Positions 48,056 to 61,319 of a stretch of 64,000 nucleotides of DNA are shown piece after piece. How positions within the stretch are numbered: position 1 is the first letter of the stretch; each line of letters starts with the position of its first letter. Made by a program: the position numbers and the translations under genes. The stretch spans positions 12,818,041-12,882,040 of the forward strand of contig CM038917.1 in the NCBI GenBank assembly GCA_021904315.1, written 5' to 3'. The notes beneath the pieces were generated by a model. That model ran no database searches and had not been told where the DNA came from. It was given only the letters and a program-made list of their open reading frames with translations. The stretch comes from Sphagnum magellanicum (Eukaryota; Streptophyta; Sphagnopsida; Sphagnales; Sphagnaceae).

Positions 48056-48176
48056 CTCTAGTAGAAAAAACCCATTTTGCGACTTGTCCAATGCAATTAA
48101 AAGTGTTGTTTGCAACTACACAAATGACACTTTTAGTCTCATTGGACAAGTTGCAAAATGAATTTTTTTACTAGTG
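48056..48176. mobile_element. CACTA-like foldback MITE
   Basis: The left arm CTCTAGTAGAAAAAACCC... and the right arm ...TTTTTTTACTAGTG are inverted repeats about 50 bp long with roughly nine mismatches, around a 20-bp centre; the element is 121 bp. The outer right end reads CACTAGTAAAAAAA on the minus strand, the form of CACTA-superfamily ends. Both sides are flanked by ATT (48053-48055, 48177-48179), the 3-bp duplication expected for CACTA. Unit B of the surrounding duplication lacks it. Confidence 0.8.
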
Positions 48177-48569
48177 ATTCTTCAATATATCGGTGGTACC
48201 ATATATCCAGGAAATGACACTTTTAGTCTCATTGAACAAGTTGCAAAATGAATCTTTTTACTAATGGTTCTTCAATATATCAATGGTACCATATATCCAA
48301 GAAATGACACTTTTAGTCTCATTGGACAAGTTGCAAAATGAATTTTTTTATTAGTGATTCTTCAATATATCAGTGGTACCATTTATCCAGGAAATGACAC
48401 TTTTAGTCTCATTGGACAAGTTGCAAAATGAATTTTTTTACTAGTGGTTGTTCAATATATCCGTGGTACCATATATCCAGGAAATGACACTTTTAGTTCA
48501 TTGGACAAGTTGCAAAATGAATTTTTTCACTAGTGGTTCTTCAATATATTAGTGGTTCCATATATCCAA
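48121..48569. repeat. 90-bp satellite, 5 units, seeded by a MITE arm
   Basis: Unit starts at 48121, 48211, 48301, 48391 and 48481, spaced exactly 90 bp; the last is one base shorter. Each unit holds the right arm of the MITE (AAATGACACTTTTAGTCTCA ... ACTAGTG, about 56 bp) plus about 34 bp of its original flank (ATTCTTCAATATATC, GGTGGTACCATATATCCAG). The array thus arose by tandem amplification across the MITE/flank border. Units differ by few substitutions, so amplification is younger than the segmental duplication. Confidence 0.95.
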
Positions 48570-49734
48570 GTTGCACTCTATACACCAGTACAACACTAGT
48601 CAACACCTTCAAAGTTTTATAAAATCTTACATATTTTTATGAAAATTATTGCAAACTTGATGATGCATATTTTTGCTTGTATAATATTTAGTAAGATGTT
48701 ATATACTCCACCCCCCTTTCACTAGCATGGTTAAATTCAATTGCACTGGATGCATTTGATTTTGCACGTGTTTTCTCTTATAGAACAAGCAACTATGCCA
48801 TGAGAAAATTTGTCTTAATTGTAACACAAAAAAGCATGATCTCAAAAAAAATCCAAACTAGCACTTAAAGCAAGATCTCCAAACACTCATTCCTTACTTT
48901 ATAGTTCTTCAATCAAGTTCATGTAAGTAATTCAAAAGCTTATCCATTCACTCTACATCCATTCTCCACACCATATACTCAACTAGGAGTTTTCACAATG
49001 TCTCTATCTCAAGTTTGGGATCGAGTAACAAAATATTTTATTCTACATGTTTTGTTACATGCACTTGGATCTAAACCTAAAAGGTTGTGGCAACATGAAC
49101 TAATCACCATTGCTAGCTACAAATTGTCATTGGGGTTAAATAAAGGCACTAATCATTACTAATAAAATCATGTGTGTGCTACATCTAACACTTGCAAAGT
49201 TCAAGGGGTAGTTTTCTAATGTTTCATAACCCAAATATGGACTTGTGACTAACTCCCAAAAATGATGAAGATATATCCTTCCAAGCACAATAAAAATGAA
49301 GTTGAATGCAAATTTGAAACATGGCATGAACCAAGGAGAGTGAAATGCATTCTCACACCAAGTGGGGCGTCTATGGGAGTCAAAGTACAAAATTTCAAGA
49401 ACCCAAGTTACATTCCAAATTCATATATTTGCATGTTCAAAAACATGTTTCTTTAATAGTTATGAACTAGTGTGGGCTTGTTTTTGCACAAGGAACCAAA
49501 AGGTTTGACCAATCTAATTATATTAATTGAAAACAAGTTGAATAACCCTTGAAGTTCAAGCATTTCACAACCATATGATATTGGAGTTTTGATATGCCCA
49601 TTGGGGTACCTTATATTTTGAAATACACTATGAGGAATCACGTTCATGGCAACTAGATTTCCCTATAACTAAAGTTGCAAAACAATTAATATACAACTAT
49701 GTTACAATTGTCCCATGGAAATATTTCATGGTAC

Positions 49735-51960
49735 ATCATAGGTATAAACTTGATATTGGTATTAGTGTAAAGCTAATATTGCCTAATCATATTAGATTGG
49801 TGGGTTCTTCAATATATATCCAAGTTGCACATTATACACCAATACAACACTAGTCAACACCTTCAAAGTTTAATAAAATCTTACATATTTTGTTGAAAAT
49901 TAAATTGTAATTTTGACCATTCATAATTGGGTATGTGAAATATATAGTTGGACATTATACACCTTCCTCTTCTTTGTTCTATGCAATTGCATTGGATACT
50001 TTTGCTTTTGCACATGTTTTTCACATAGAGAACACAACTAGGCCATGAAAGTCTATTTTTAAATTGTAATAAAAACAAACTAGATTTCAAAAAATCAAAC
50101 TAGCATGTTAAACAAGATCTTCAAACACTAACACTAACACTTTACTAAATTGAACTCATTCCTTACATTATAGTTCTTTGATTAAATTCATTAAAAAAAT
50201 TCAAAGGCTTATCCATTCACTTTACATTCATTTTGGATACCCTATACCCGCTTAGAAGAAGTTATCATAGTGCCTATATTTCAAGTTTTAGATATAACTA
50301 ATAATCATTTTTTTTCACATGATTTGTTACATGCATTTGGATTTAAACCTAGAAGTTTGTGGCAACATGAACTAATCGCCAATGCTAACTGAAAATTGTC
50401 ATTGGGGTTAAACAAAAGCACTAATCATTACCACTAGCATACTTCCCAACATCATGTTCAAAATGTTGTTAAATATGAATTTAAACATATTTATAACCAA
50501 ACATTATATAGAACCATGTTTGCATTAATGTTTTGTAATTCAAATATTGACTTGTGACCAACTCCTAGAAATGATAAAGTTATGTCCATCCAAAAACAAT
50601 AAGAATGAAGTTGAATGCAAATTTGAAACACAACCTGAACCAAGGAAAATGAAATGCATTCTCACACTAAGTGAGGGGTTTGTGAAAGTCAAAGGACAAA
50701 TTGTCAAGATCCCAAGATGCATTTTCACTTTAGGGATTGAAATTATTAAAGAATGTTTGATTTTCTGAAATGAGATTTGAAGTTTAGGATATATTTAAAC
50801 TAAGTGATTTTGACATCAATTGATACCTATTTCAAATGTGAATTGTAACATAATGAACTTACACTGGCAAAGATTAACTTGAAAGTTATGAAGGTTTTTA
50901 GAAGGGTTGTGACAAAAGTTGCCAAAATGCCTTTTGACCATTTAAAATTGGACATAATTTGGTTGAGGAACTTGATATGGCATTGGAAACTTCTTCTTAA
51001 GAGCTATGACATAAAATATTTGCATGCTCAAAAAAAGGTTTCTTAACAATTATGAACCAAGGTTAACTAGTTATTATTGTTTTTTCAAAATTGATTGAAC
51101 ATATTATTTTTCATTTTTTATTTTTTGCACCACATAGCTATCAATAAAATTAAAATTAAAATTGAAGACCTAGCTATTATCAATTTCTTCATCAAATTAA
51201 TACCCATAGTTATTAATTAATGTGGTTACTTTTTTTGGTGTTAACTACTTGTTATGCATAAGGATATTCAGTGATCAAACATTTACCTTAGAAATCGCCC
51301 AATATACCATTTAAGTAGTTTTTTTTTTGTGGTTTTATTAACCAAAAGTGCATGCCATGCTCAATGTGTGCTAAATCAAAGATAAAAAAAACTCTTGGAT
51401 TATTGTTTTGTGAAATTATTAAAAATCACTAAATCGACCTCATGATGATCACAAATTACATATATATTTAGCCTCCATGTTTCTTCATTGGCATGGTCAA
51501 TTGACAAAAATATGAAAATGCATTTTTAAACTTATATTATAAAATTATTTCATTGGATTAATTTCCTTTGTGGTTAACCAAAGTGTTGAACTTGAGTTTT
51601 ATCAAAAAATCTATGTTTTTTCTTTGGCAAAATTCAAAAATTGTTACCCTCAAAGTATTTGAGAGACCATGTGTTTGAGTATTTCATTCATAGTAGTTGG
51701 TAGGAACAAAAATCACATAGGGTGGTGGTACTAGCACAAGGAACGAAAGGGCTTGGCTGATCTAACCATATTAATTGAAAACAAGTTGAATAAACATTGA
51801 AGTTTAATCATTTCACAACCATTTAATATTGGATTTTTGATATGCCCATTGGTCCAAAATTTTTAAGGTGTATCACCTAAGGGCCATGATGAAGTAGAAA
51901 CAATTTCAAATTCAATCTTTAATTCTACCTTATATTTTGAAGTATGATAGCTTAGACACC
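49735..51960. repeat. ancient tandem segmental duplication, unit B
   Basis: Partner of unit A (see 47990-49640). It retains the un-inserted site at about 49795-49830 (GGTGGGTTCTTCAATATATA then TCCAAGTTGCAC). Relative to A it holds two extra stretches, about 50740-51000 and 51060-51715, which are either insertions in B or deletions in A. Both units keep a short open frame around KNEVECKFET (49262-49456 and 50547-50768). Confidence 0.85.
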
Positions 51961-52291
51961 ATATATCAAGAAATATCAATATCATTCACTATAATTATGT
52001 TGATGGTGAAAAGAAATAATAAAAAATTCAAAAGAGGAGTACAAAAGGGTGATGATATCACAACATTTTTTAATACACATTAAAGAATTTGGATGTGTTC
52101 CAAATTTGGACTAAATGCAAAGTGGTAGATTATTAAAATTTTGGGGTAAATAGGGATTGATAACCTACTTGGATGAAAATTGCAAACATTCAAAAAGTTA
52201 ATAAACTATGACAACTCAGTATTGGTCTTATTGGTTTTGTACATTTTACCTACCAAGTAAATAGGTTCTCCAACTAATTTTCAAAATAATA
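51961..52291. other. AT-rich intergenic DNA
   Basis: Nothing beyond background seen. Confidence 0.5.
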
Positions 52292-52345
52292 ATAACTAGC
52301 ATCTAGTTTATTGATAACCTTATTGATAAACTAGATGCTAGTTAT
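52292..52345. repeat. perfect 20-bp hairpin
   Basis: ATAACTAGCATCTAGTTTAT at 52292-52311 and its exact reverse complement at 52326-52345 enclose a 14-bp loop. TTATTGATAA occurs three times in and next to the structure. It may be a template-switch product or an excision relic; there is no evidence of transcription. Confidence 0.9.
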
Positions 52346-54119
52346 TGATAACCATGTCTTTTTGATAATTAACCAACATTTTTATGAACCACCAATTTTG
52401 GAGTGAGATTTTGAAAATTTCAAAAAAAATGCCATTGTGTAATGTCCACAATGAATTACAGAAATTAAAAATCATGCACAGAGGGGGGAAAACAAGTCAT
52501 TTACTTTGAGAAAAAACATGAAGTACAAAAGGGGGTTTTGAAGTTTTAATTGATGGAACCAACAAACACCCCAAAGATGGTGAGCTCTAATATTAATTCT
52601 TTTCATAATGGTATAGGTGTGATGAAGTTCATGTAAATTTATGATGAATTTGTGTCTCAATTTTTGTTCCAATTACATTCAATAGCCTCTTCTTTTGTTT
52701 TGTATACTTAAGGTGAAGGGAAGTTGTTTGAAAATGTAGTATCATTAATTATGGGGGCTAAAACAAATGTAGCTACTACTTGTCTTTTTCATCTTTCAGT
52801 GTCAAAAATTGTACCAATGTTGCAAGTTTATAATGTTTTTATATAACAATGTTTTAAATATATTATGAAAACATGTGGAACAATTTGGAGTGAATATAAT
52901 GAATATAAAATATTCAAAAGCACTATAACTATTTTTTTGTTGTTCTTGTTCATTTTTTGAATGACTTGAATGTATTAAAAACTACACAATCACAAATTAT
53001 AAAAATTTCCACTCCTTTACATATGAATATATAATGTCATCTTTTTCATGAATATTTTTTGTGACATTAAAAATGATTTTTAATCCATATCCTTTTGTAA
53101 CCCATTCTAATCTCTCACATTATCTAGAAATTAGGACCTTTAGTTATTGCAATGTCTTTTAAGTTCAATTAGTAAAAAAATGTGTTAAAAAGTGATTCAT
53201 ATTTATCATCTATATTGTTATAGAAAGCTAATACCAAACAATGAAAACCAAGTGACCATTTTTTTTAATCTTTGGGGGACATTTAAACTTGTGTTTCATC
53301 ATGCATCAAAGTCTATACACATTTTAAAATGGACTTGTAACTCTTGGAATATTAAATCAAATGTTTTCTAGCAATACTCTATCATAGGTTGTATGATTAA
53401 AATGAACATGAAAATTCATATCAAGAATGTGATTGCAAATGGGAGTAGACATTTACTTACTTTGTAAAGCCTTGGTTGTGGAAATTCATTAAGTCTTTTC
53501 AATGTGAAAACTTTGAATTTAATGGAATTTTTCATTCAAAGTATTCAAAAAATGTATTACGAATGGAAGGCAAAGGTAGTTCTTGCAAAAAATTGAATTT
53601 TGCTAAACATATTTATTTTGAAGGTGTTGATAACACCAAAAATTGTGCAAAAATGAATTCCTATTATGCCACTTGTGGTTCACCTTAGTGTGCAACTACT
53701 CAAGTGGGCAAGTTGTGGTTCCTAATAATGTGTTTTCACCTTTATGAAAACTTCTATTTGTCCTAGTCATCCCCAAGCCCCTTATATTAATTGTAGAAAG
53801 TTATAATAAAAGTGCACCTTTACACTATGAAAAAAGGGGTGTTTTATTATTATTATGCAACTATATTATAAATGCACCCATGATGTCATGCTAACGTCAT
53901 TAATTGTCATCCATCTAGTAAAATTTGACACTTAACACTATGAAGATTTTTGGACATAGTTTTTTTTTTTTTTCAAAATATTGATCTTTAGCATCCATTA
54001 TGATTGTTAATGATGGTCTTAAATTGTGACATGTGACATAATAAAAAAATTGCCACATGAAATATTAATTGTATTTTTGAAAAAATTAATATAAATAAAT
54101 GTTTATTTTAGTAGCTAAG
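52346..54119. other. AT-rich intergenic DNA, no feature recognised
   Basis: Short frames up to 70 codons without motifs, and homopolymer runs of T. No transposon ends supported. Confidence 0.5.
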
Positions 54120-54260
54120 TGGGTTGTACATAACCATAGGTAGGTAGGTTGGTAGGTCATAAAACCTACATACTTAGGCATTTACCTAGGAGCTACCTAC
54201 CTACATAGGTAAATTAAAAAGTAGCATTTGATTACTTACCTAAATAGTTAAGTAGATAGG
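54120..54260. repeat. GGTA/TACC tetranucleotide-rich foldback
   Basis: ATAGGTAGGTAGGTTGGTAG is followed within about 60 bp by CTACCTACCTACATAGGT, the approximate reverse complement, with ACCTAGG in between. Similar wording recurs at 61330-61480. Confidence 0.65.
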
Positions 54261-57200
54261 AAAACATAAGATTAAGTAAATTAAAGAATAAGCATGCAAT
54301 TTTATTTTATTTATTTTATGTTTTGCCTTCAGGGTTAAGCTTATTTTAAGTTCATCCCATAATGGCACATGTATTTTAATGTGAGAATATATATATATAT
54401 ATATAGTTTGTAACATGGGATTCAAAAATAAAACATACGAATTAAATCTTTCAATTGTTCCTTAGTTGCAAATTGAGTTGCAATTATAAAAAGGTTTTCC
54501 CATATGTTTAGTGTTTGTTTTTCATTATGAAAGTTATACAATTAAATAAATGGATATATGATAATTAAATATGTGAATTAATTATTTTCATTAATTAATG
54601 AACTAATTATGTGAAACCAACTTAGGTAATGTAAAATTAATTATATGAATTCCACTTATTTATTCATATTAGCAGTCAATTATGTAGTACAATCAATAAA
54701 TTCATAATAAATAAGTGTATTAAACATAGTTAATATTTAATAGTCAAATTATTGAAACATTATTTATAAAACATTACACGTGAACATGTATTGTTATTAA
54801 GTTATAAATAGTTGTTTTATAATTATAACATAGTTGAGTAATAATATTTTAGTAGTGGTGCATTAATGACCAGACTAATTGTATCAATGGGAATCATAAT
54901 TGAAAACTAATTGCAAATGTCTCACATAATGGGTGGTGGAAATGTGGACATGTGGCATGATCACATGTATGTACATTGTGCATTAAAGTTGCAACATAGT
55001 TGTTGTTTTAGTGGCCCATTTACAATAATTTAAAAATAGTTGCCACATGCAATTATAATGTAACTCTTGAAAATGTATGTACGATGTGTATAAATTACCG
55101 TATAGAAGACCCATTTTCAACTCATTTTCAACTATAATATAATTAGCTGATTTTTTGATGTGACAATTTATTTATTAATACTTCATATATCTAAGGGGAT
55201 AATTGCACAATAGTTGTATATGAGTTATTTTTTGAGCTTTAGTTGTAGGGTAATTTGGCTTAAGATTTAGGGCTTTTTGGGTAGTCACACATTTCCATAT
55301 AATGTTCACGTTTAAATTCTCTGATTTTAAACCCTAAAACCCTAAAACCTTTAGACATTTGTTTCAATACCAAAATAAATAAACAATTCTTTATTAAGTG
55401 TGTATAAACCAAGAGACATGAAAAAAAATTGTTGCATTTGAAATGCATAATGTAAATAACCAATAATAAAAATTCCAATACAATTGTTGCAAATATGAGG
55501 AATATCATGCATTAGGAATACCAATTTGGGAGGTGGTTTTGCTTGATGTCATGGCAAAGTTTGAACCCCTTAAAAAATAAAATTGGTAAGGCACCACTTG
55601 CACAATTTAACCTTGCACCAAAGGCCCATGTAAAGATATTTAATGCCTACATTTCAATCTAAGAGGGTCATCAATGGGGCCACAATTGTTCAAAAATTAA
55701 GCTCTTGCAATGAATGATTGCCTTATGACGACCCATGTCATAATAACTTGGGCAACACCTAGCTTGCTATAATTTAACTAAAGTAACAAATAGAGGAAAA
55801 TAATGGATATACTAATCATCACTTATGACAAGATTAATGCCAAAGGTAATGTTGGGCAAAATATTAAAAATGATGATGAAATCAAACTTAAAAGCCATTT
55901 GTCTAAAAACAAGGGCTTCTTTGTTAAGAAATGTTGGAAAAAAGTCTTTTCAAGGATTGAGTAGGATTACAACTACATGAAGGGTGAAAACATAGTCAAA
56001 AGAGCCATTAAAGTGAGTGTACACTTTTTAAAATTGCATTTTTGTATGTTTGAAAAATCACAAGTGAGCATAATAATTTGAATTTTCATAATTCTTTTGG
56101 AATATTTTTCATTAATTACAAAGCTTACATGCTCAAAGCTTGAGACAAATCAAAAATGTTTTTGCATGTTCAAAGCATTCAAACCTTGAGAGTGGATAGT
56201 CCTTGTTTTTTTCCGATGCCTTTTTTTTCTACCAAATGTGCACCATTTCTTTTGAAAATTGGAAAGGATTTTAACATTGATGACTAGAAGGACAAAAGGA
56301 CTTGATTTGATGAAAATTATTATTATAATCAATTTGAGCACATTTGGTTCAAAAGTGCTTTGACCCTGAAAATTATGGATGTTGAAAATGTGCTTTTGAC
56401 AAAAGTTCATGTTTATGTGATAAAGGGCATGAATGTATAATGTACATGATATAAAATCAATTTGTAATCAAAATAAATTTTTATTTAAAATGCAATATTA
56501 AAGCAAATATTTGAAACACAAATTTTAAAGTTATAAATCAACATAGCAATGACATGTGTCATGTGCAGTCCTTGGAAAAGGACTTTTACCTTGGTGCCCT
56601 TGGTTCCCTTGACTATGTTTTCACCCTAAATGAAAATAAAACTTTGAAAATTTCCTACTTAAATTTATTGAAATAAAAAAAAATTTACAATATTGATTGA
56701 ATTATCTAGTGGTCTTGCAAAGTATGATTGAACCTTCATTAGTTTTTAATTTGGTGACATATTATATGTAATTAAAAATAAATGGAATTACAAATGGTAA
56801 TAAAAAGTACTAGACTTGATCTAACCCCATAATCCAAAAAAATTATTATAATATAGTTTGTTAATCTAAATATCAATTTTGAAACCAAATATGATTGATA
56901 ATAATACATTTTTTTTGTAAATTTTGCATAAAGCCTTACATTACAATCAAATATACAACTTTGCTTTCAACCATGATCACAAATTGTGAACTATCTTAAT
57001 TATTAAGTACACTCCAAAATCGTTTAAACTTGAAATCCAATACAAATTTTTAAAAATATTTTTGAAACATGCTTCAACACATGCGGCCTTTCAAATTGTG
57101 AAATATATGAAAGTTCACAATAAATTTGAAAACATTTTGTGAAGGCTTTAGTAATAAAAAAACATGTCCACATTTTAAAGCTCTAAGAAAACATAATTCA

Positions 57201-59884
57201 AAAAATATTTATGCATGTAAAAGGATTTTCACAACGTATTGAAATGATTCCAAGATTATAATTCATGAGTAAATGAATATCATATTCAAAAATATTTATT
57301 TATTTCATATACCTCTATACATTTCAAACTAAATAAAATACAATGTAAATTACATTCAACAAATCCTTTAGCTCCTTTTATTATGATTGCATCCCCGCTC
57401 CTTATTAACTCAATTCCTGCAATTCACATTCAATTTGAATTGAATTCACATCACCATGACTAATTCCCAAAAGTTGTTCATTCAAAACTTGCAAGTAATC
57501 CTTTCTCTTGAGTACCATTTGTTACATGGATGGTTAGTTGACCCCATCCTATCAATGGTCAAAAAAGAGGAGTGCACTTATATACATCTTCCTCTTTTTA
57601 CAAACACAATTCCACATCCCATCCTCCCATATCAAAAATTTATAAATCCACCTACACCTAAATTTGATCCAATGACGATTAGGTTTTAACCATCATTTTG
57701 AATGAATGCAAACTTGAATTTCAGACCCAAACTCCCCCTTAAGACCAAACCACATGACCTTAACCCCCTTCAAAAGTCAAAACCCTACCCTAAGTCTATT
57801 ACTTCCCCCATCACCTAACCTTGCTTTGAACTACCCTATAGTACCCTAGATTTTCATTGATGTGATTGATATAAAGCCCACCCATGACAAGGGCCAATAG
57901 CCATATGGTGAAGATGCTTTTATTTATTACTATCAACTATGGCATTTGTGTAAACCTTCATTTCATTTCATGATTTTCTTAGTTGTAAATGGTTTAATTA
58001 TTGTGTCTAAATTTGCATGGTTCAAGTTGATTGAACAAATCTTGATTTTTTAATGATTTTATATCAAAATCATAAGAGCTTTGCTTCCTTTTGAAAGATT
58101 TCATCATTGGTGTAGGTGTAACTAGAAGTTATGTAGAAATTAAAGAATTTAATTAACCCCATTTATGATGGTTAAGAAGTTTCAATACTAACTTAATTTG
58201 CTTCTTATTAAGGGTTGAATGACATTTAGAATAACTAAGGTTACAACTACTTTAACATGTTTAAACACTTCATTAATTCAAAAACAGGTTTGGCACTTAC
58301 TTAATGTAAAATAATGTGACAAGCTTAGTAAAAAAATAGTAGTTTTTTTCAAAACCATAATATGGATTGCACTAAAATTCTTAACAACTTTTGACTCATT
58401 ATTTTTTATGGGGATCAAAATATAGAGTAAAAAAAAACTGCAATAAAGCCTAGGCCCTTTTCATCATGTGTGGTACATTTTAAAGGATTTTCATCCCATT
58501 AGTGTTTAAATTGAAGAAAAATCCTAGCATGTAAATCATATTTAAAATTCAATCGATGCATGACATATATTTGCTTGTAAAATGATGTGCATATTGTAGA
58601 TTGGATTTATTCATTTAGTTGAAAGCCATGATTTTGCCATGTAAGTAAATATATCAAAGTATTACCTAATGATGTTCACAAAATTTCCATCAATAATAGA
58701 GGTATTTCCATAAATAAAATACAATTATTCTTGAGAAAACAACCATACATATCACCAAGAAATGACATACACACACAACTTTTGTAGTAAAATTTCATTA
58801 CTTAAGAAAAATATGTTGACTTATGTCAACAACACAAAACATTTTCTAATGCACGTGTGTAAGTGTATTTCCTATTTGCATTAAGATAGGATGGTTCCCA
58901 ATTTCATTTTGCTCTTTCTTTTCAAATTCAAAATGACTTTTTACAAATCAAAAAACTAGTATTCTTGTTGTATTGACACATGTAGGTGATCATCTAAAAC
59001 TCCATAAGAGTTTTTCCTCTTTTTGTTTGTTTGCTATACCTTTATTTTTCCGTTTCAAAATTATTTGGATTAACATTATTGTCTAGTGTTTCAATGTGAA
59101 ACAATTTTAAATTTGGTTGCAGTGCATGAACATTTTCTTTTATTGTACTCCATATTTTTTGCTTTCAAGAACTTGATGGTGAGATTTCCAATGGTATAGT
59201 AAAGGTCCAATCAAGAATACATGTGATAATAAACTCTACTTGAGGTTATTTAGACTACACATGGTAATTGGAAAAACACAAGAGTTGTTTAAAGTTCAAG
59301 GTTAATAAAGTACCTTCTCATGAAAAGGTGAAATATCATTTCTTCTAGAAGCTTGAAGAACTATATATGAACATTGGTTCAATCCAATGCAAACAACCTC
59401 AACAATTGAAATTGTGGAAAATGGAACAAATAAGATGAACTTATCTTTGTTCTATTTTTTTTTTAGATGCCTAAAAATGTTCATGGTGTAGGACCCATAA
59501 CTTGTAATAATGTTTTCTCTAATCTAGTTGAACAACGTTCATAACACAACAAATAAGATATGAATATGCATTCAAAATTGCATTCCACAAGGTCACTTTA
59601 TAAAAATTATGCAAGCACTATATAAAAATTCAAGACTAATTTGTTTTGAATTGCATTTAGACTAGTAGATTAATAAAGACCATGAAAAATGGACTAGATG
59701 AAATAGAGGCATTTCATTATATTTTTATTCTTTAGCATTAGACCAAAACCTTGTCATATTAAAAGGATAAATGTTTATTGCTCTTTAGGCTTTCATGCAA
59801 TTATGTTGTGGATTGCAAATTTTTTATGTTTACATTTCAATTGTAATGTTTATACATGTATGCAAGGTCAAAATGTTTGAGGCA
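54261..59884. other. AT-rich intergenic DNA, no gene recognised
   Basis: The composition is among the most A/T-rich of the window, with a short (TA) run at about 54388-54405. An AAACCCTAAAACCCTAAAAC stretch at about 55328 resembles degraded telomere repeat. Frames of at most 86 codons have no motif. Confidence 0.5.
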
Positions 59885-60130
59885 TTGTTGGGTGGTTATC
59901 CATGATTTTTTTTAATGCCCTCTAGTCTGATTTTTGAGAAAATACAAAAATAAAATAAGGTTTGGTTCTAATTTTTTAAAATTTGGAAATGAAAGAACTT
60001 TGGAATCTAGGCTTTTTAAAAAGCCTCAAAGAATCAACGATTTCATGAAATAATTGTCAAAGAAATAGTTGTCCTTAAGAAGGTGATTGATTAGTTCTTA
60101 GATTTTTTTCAAGTTTTAATTTTTTTGACT
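59885..60130. mobile_element. degraded copy of the 18556 hAT MITE family
   Basis: Starts TTGTTGGGTGGTTA (compare CAGTGTTGGGTGGTTAG) and keeps the internal blocks AAGCCTCAAAGAATCAACGA, TTTCATGAAATAA and TTAGTTCTT in the order of the intact element. The right terminus is not recognisable, so the end coordinate is approximate. Confidence 0.6.
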
Positions 60131-61319
60131 TTAACCCTAATTCTATACTCTCAACCTTATAGAAAATTGACTTAGTTTTAAGAAAATATTTAGTATGATG
60201 AAGATGAACCTCCAAAATGAAATGATAATAAATGACACTACCTTCTAAATATTTAACCATATGAATGGGGTTTATAAATGATTATTGGGGGTTTATAATA
60301 GTTTTTCCAATTCTTCATTTGGAAAGGAACCTTATTTTTAGTTTTAAATTTGGTTTAATAAAACTTCCAATGTGTAATTGAAAATAATATTTTGGTTTTG
60401 TAGAACTTCTAGTGCCAAAGATTTCTCAAATAGAAAAACTTTTGGAGACCAAATTTTTAACTATATCAAGTTCAATCTTCACTAAACACAACAAATTTTT
60501 TAAAAATGTGCTTTATTTGTTGTATTCAATTAGTGTATAGATCCCAATAAAAATTAATTCATGTCATTAATCATGTGTAAGCAATCAAAATTGAAAATGC
60601 ATCTAAAAAGTAGGGCTTTACTTTCACACTTCAAAATTGTTTACACCTAGATAAAATTAAAAAACTTAAACCTCTTTAACATAGGAGAATGGCTTGGTCC
60701 AAGTCCTAGTTTCAATAAGAGGTTGTAGATCCAATTTTGTGGTTTTAGGAAAATCATGAACCTTTAGTTTGTGTACTTTAAAAGAAATCATGGGCAATGA
60801 CTTGGTTGAAGAACTTGCTCATTACCTTGAACTTGCCAACACTAGAGATGGGATTAATGGGATAAATTTAGTCATTCAATTTTTAGGAGGTTAATTTTCT
60901 TTACGATTTTCCAAACTTTTCATCTTTCAAAACCAAAGTTTTCAAGCATTGTTGAAAATTTCATTTCCCAATTTGGTAGTGCATTTAAAAATATTTGGAA
61001 ATACATATTAAAGGTTTTTGCGAATGTTATTAACAAAGTTATTGTTTGTAACCAATCAACTTGCAAGTGCCATGGAATTGGTTGTTTGCAAATATATTAA
61101 AACTTCATGTAACTAAAAGGTTGAAACCATGTGGTTTTCAATAAATATGTTGTTTATATAACTAGTTTGTAACTAATGGTGTAAAAAAACAATGACATGG
61201 ATGATTTGTTGTGATTTTTTTATTCAAATATATTACTTTAAACCCTTTGAATTGCATATGTGACCACTTCATGGTTGCATATGCAACTAATATCAACTAA
61301 TGGTCCATAATAGTATTCA
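60131..61319. other. AT-rich intergenic DNA, no feature recognised
   Basis: No frame above 61 codons and no repeat borders seen. Confidence 0.5.

Larger units (their letters stand above)
47990..49640. repeat. ancient tandem segmental duplication, unit A
   Basis: Aligns in order with unit B at 49735-51960. Examples are GTATAAATTTGATATTGGTA (about 47993 / 49742), CAACACTAGTCAACACCTTC (48591 / 49847), TTGTGGCAACATGAACTAAT (about 49085 / 50356), AATGAAGTTGAATGCAAATT (about 49297 / 50605) and ATTAATTGAAAACAAGTTGA (about 49522 / 51771). Unit A carries the MITE and 90-bp satellite near its left end; unit B does not. Similarity is interrupted by many substitutions and indels, so the event is old. 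Confidence 0.85.

Noticed and set aside
48121-48569. CRISPR or gene-coding repeat reading of the 90-bp array
   Set aside because: No spacers, frames are broken, and the unit is explained by a MITE arm plus flank.
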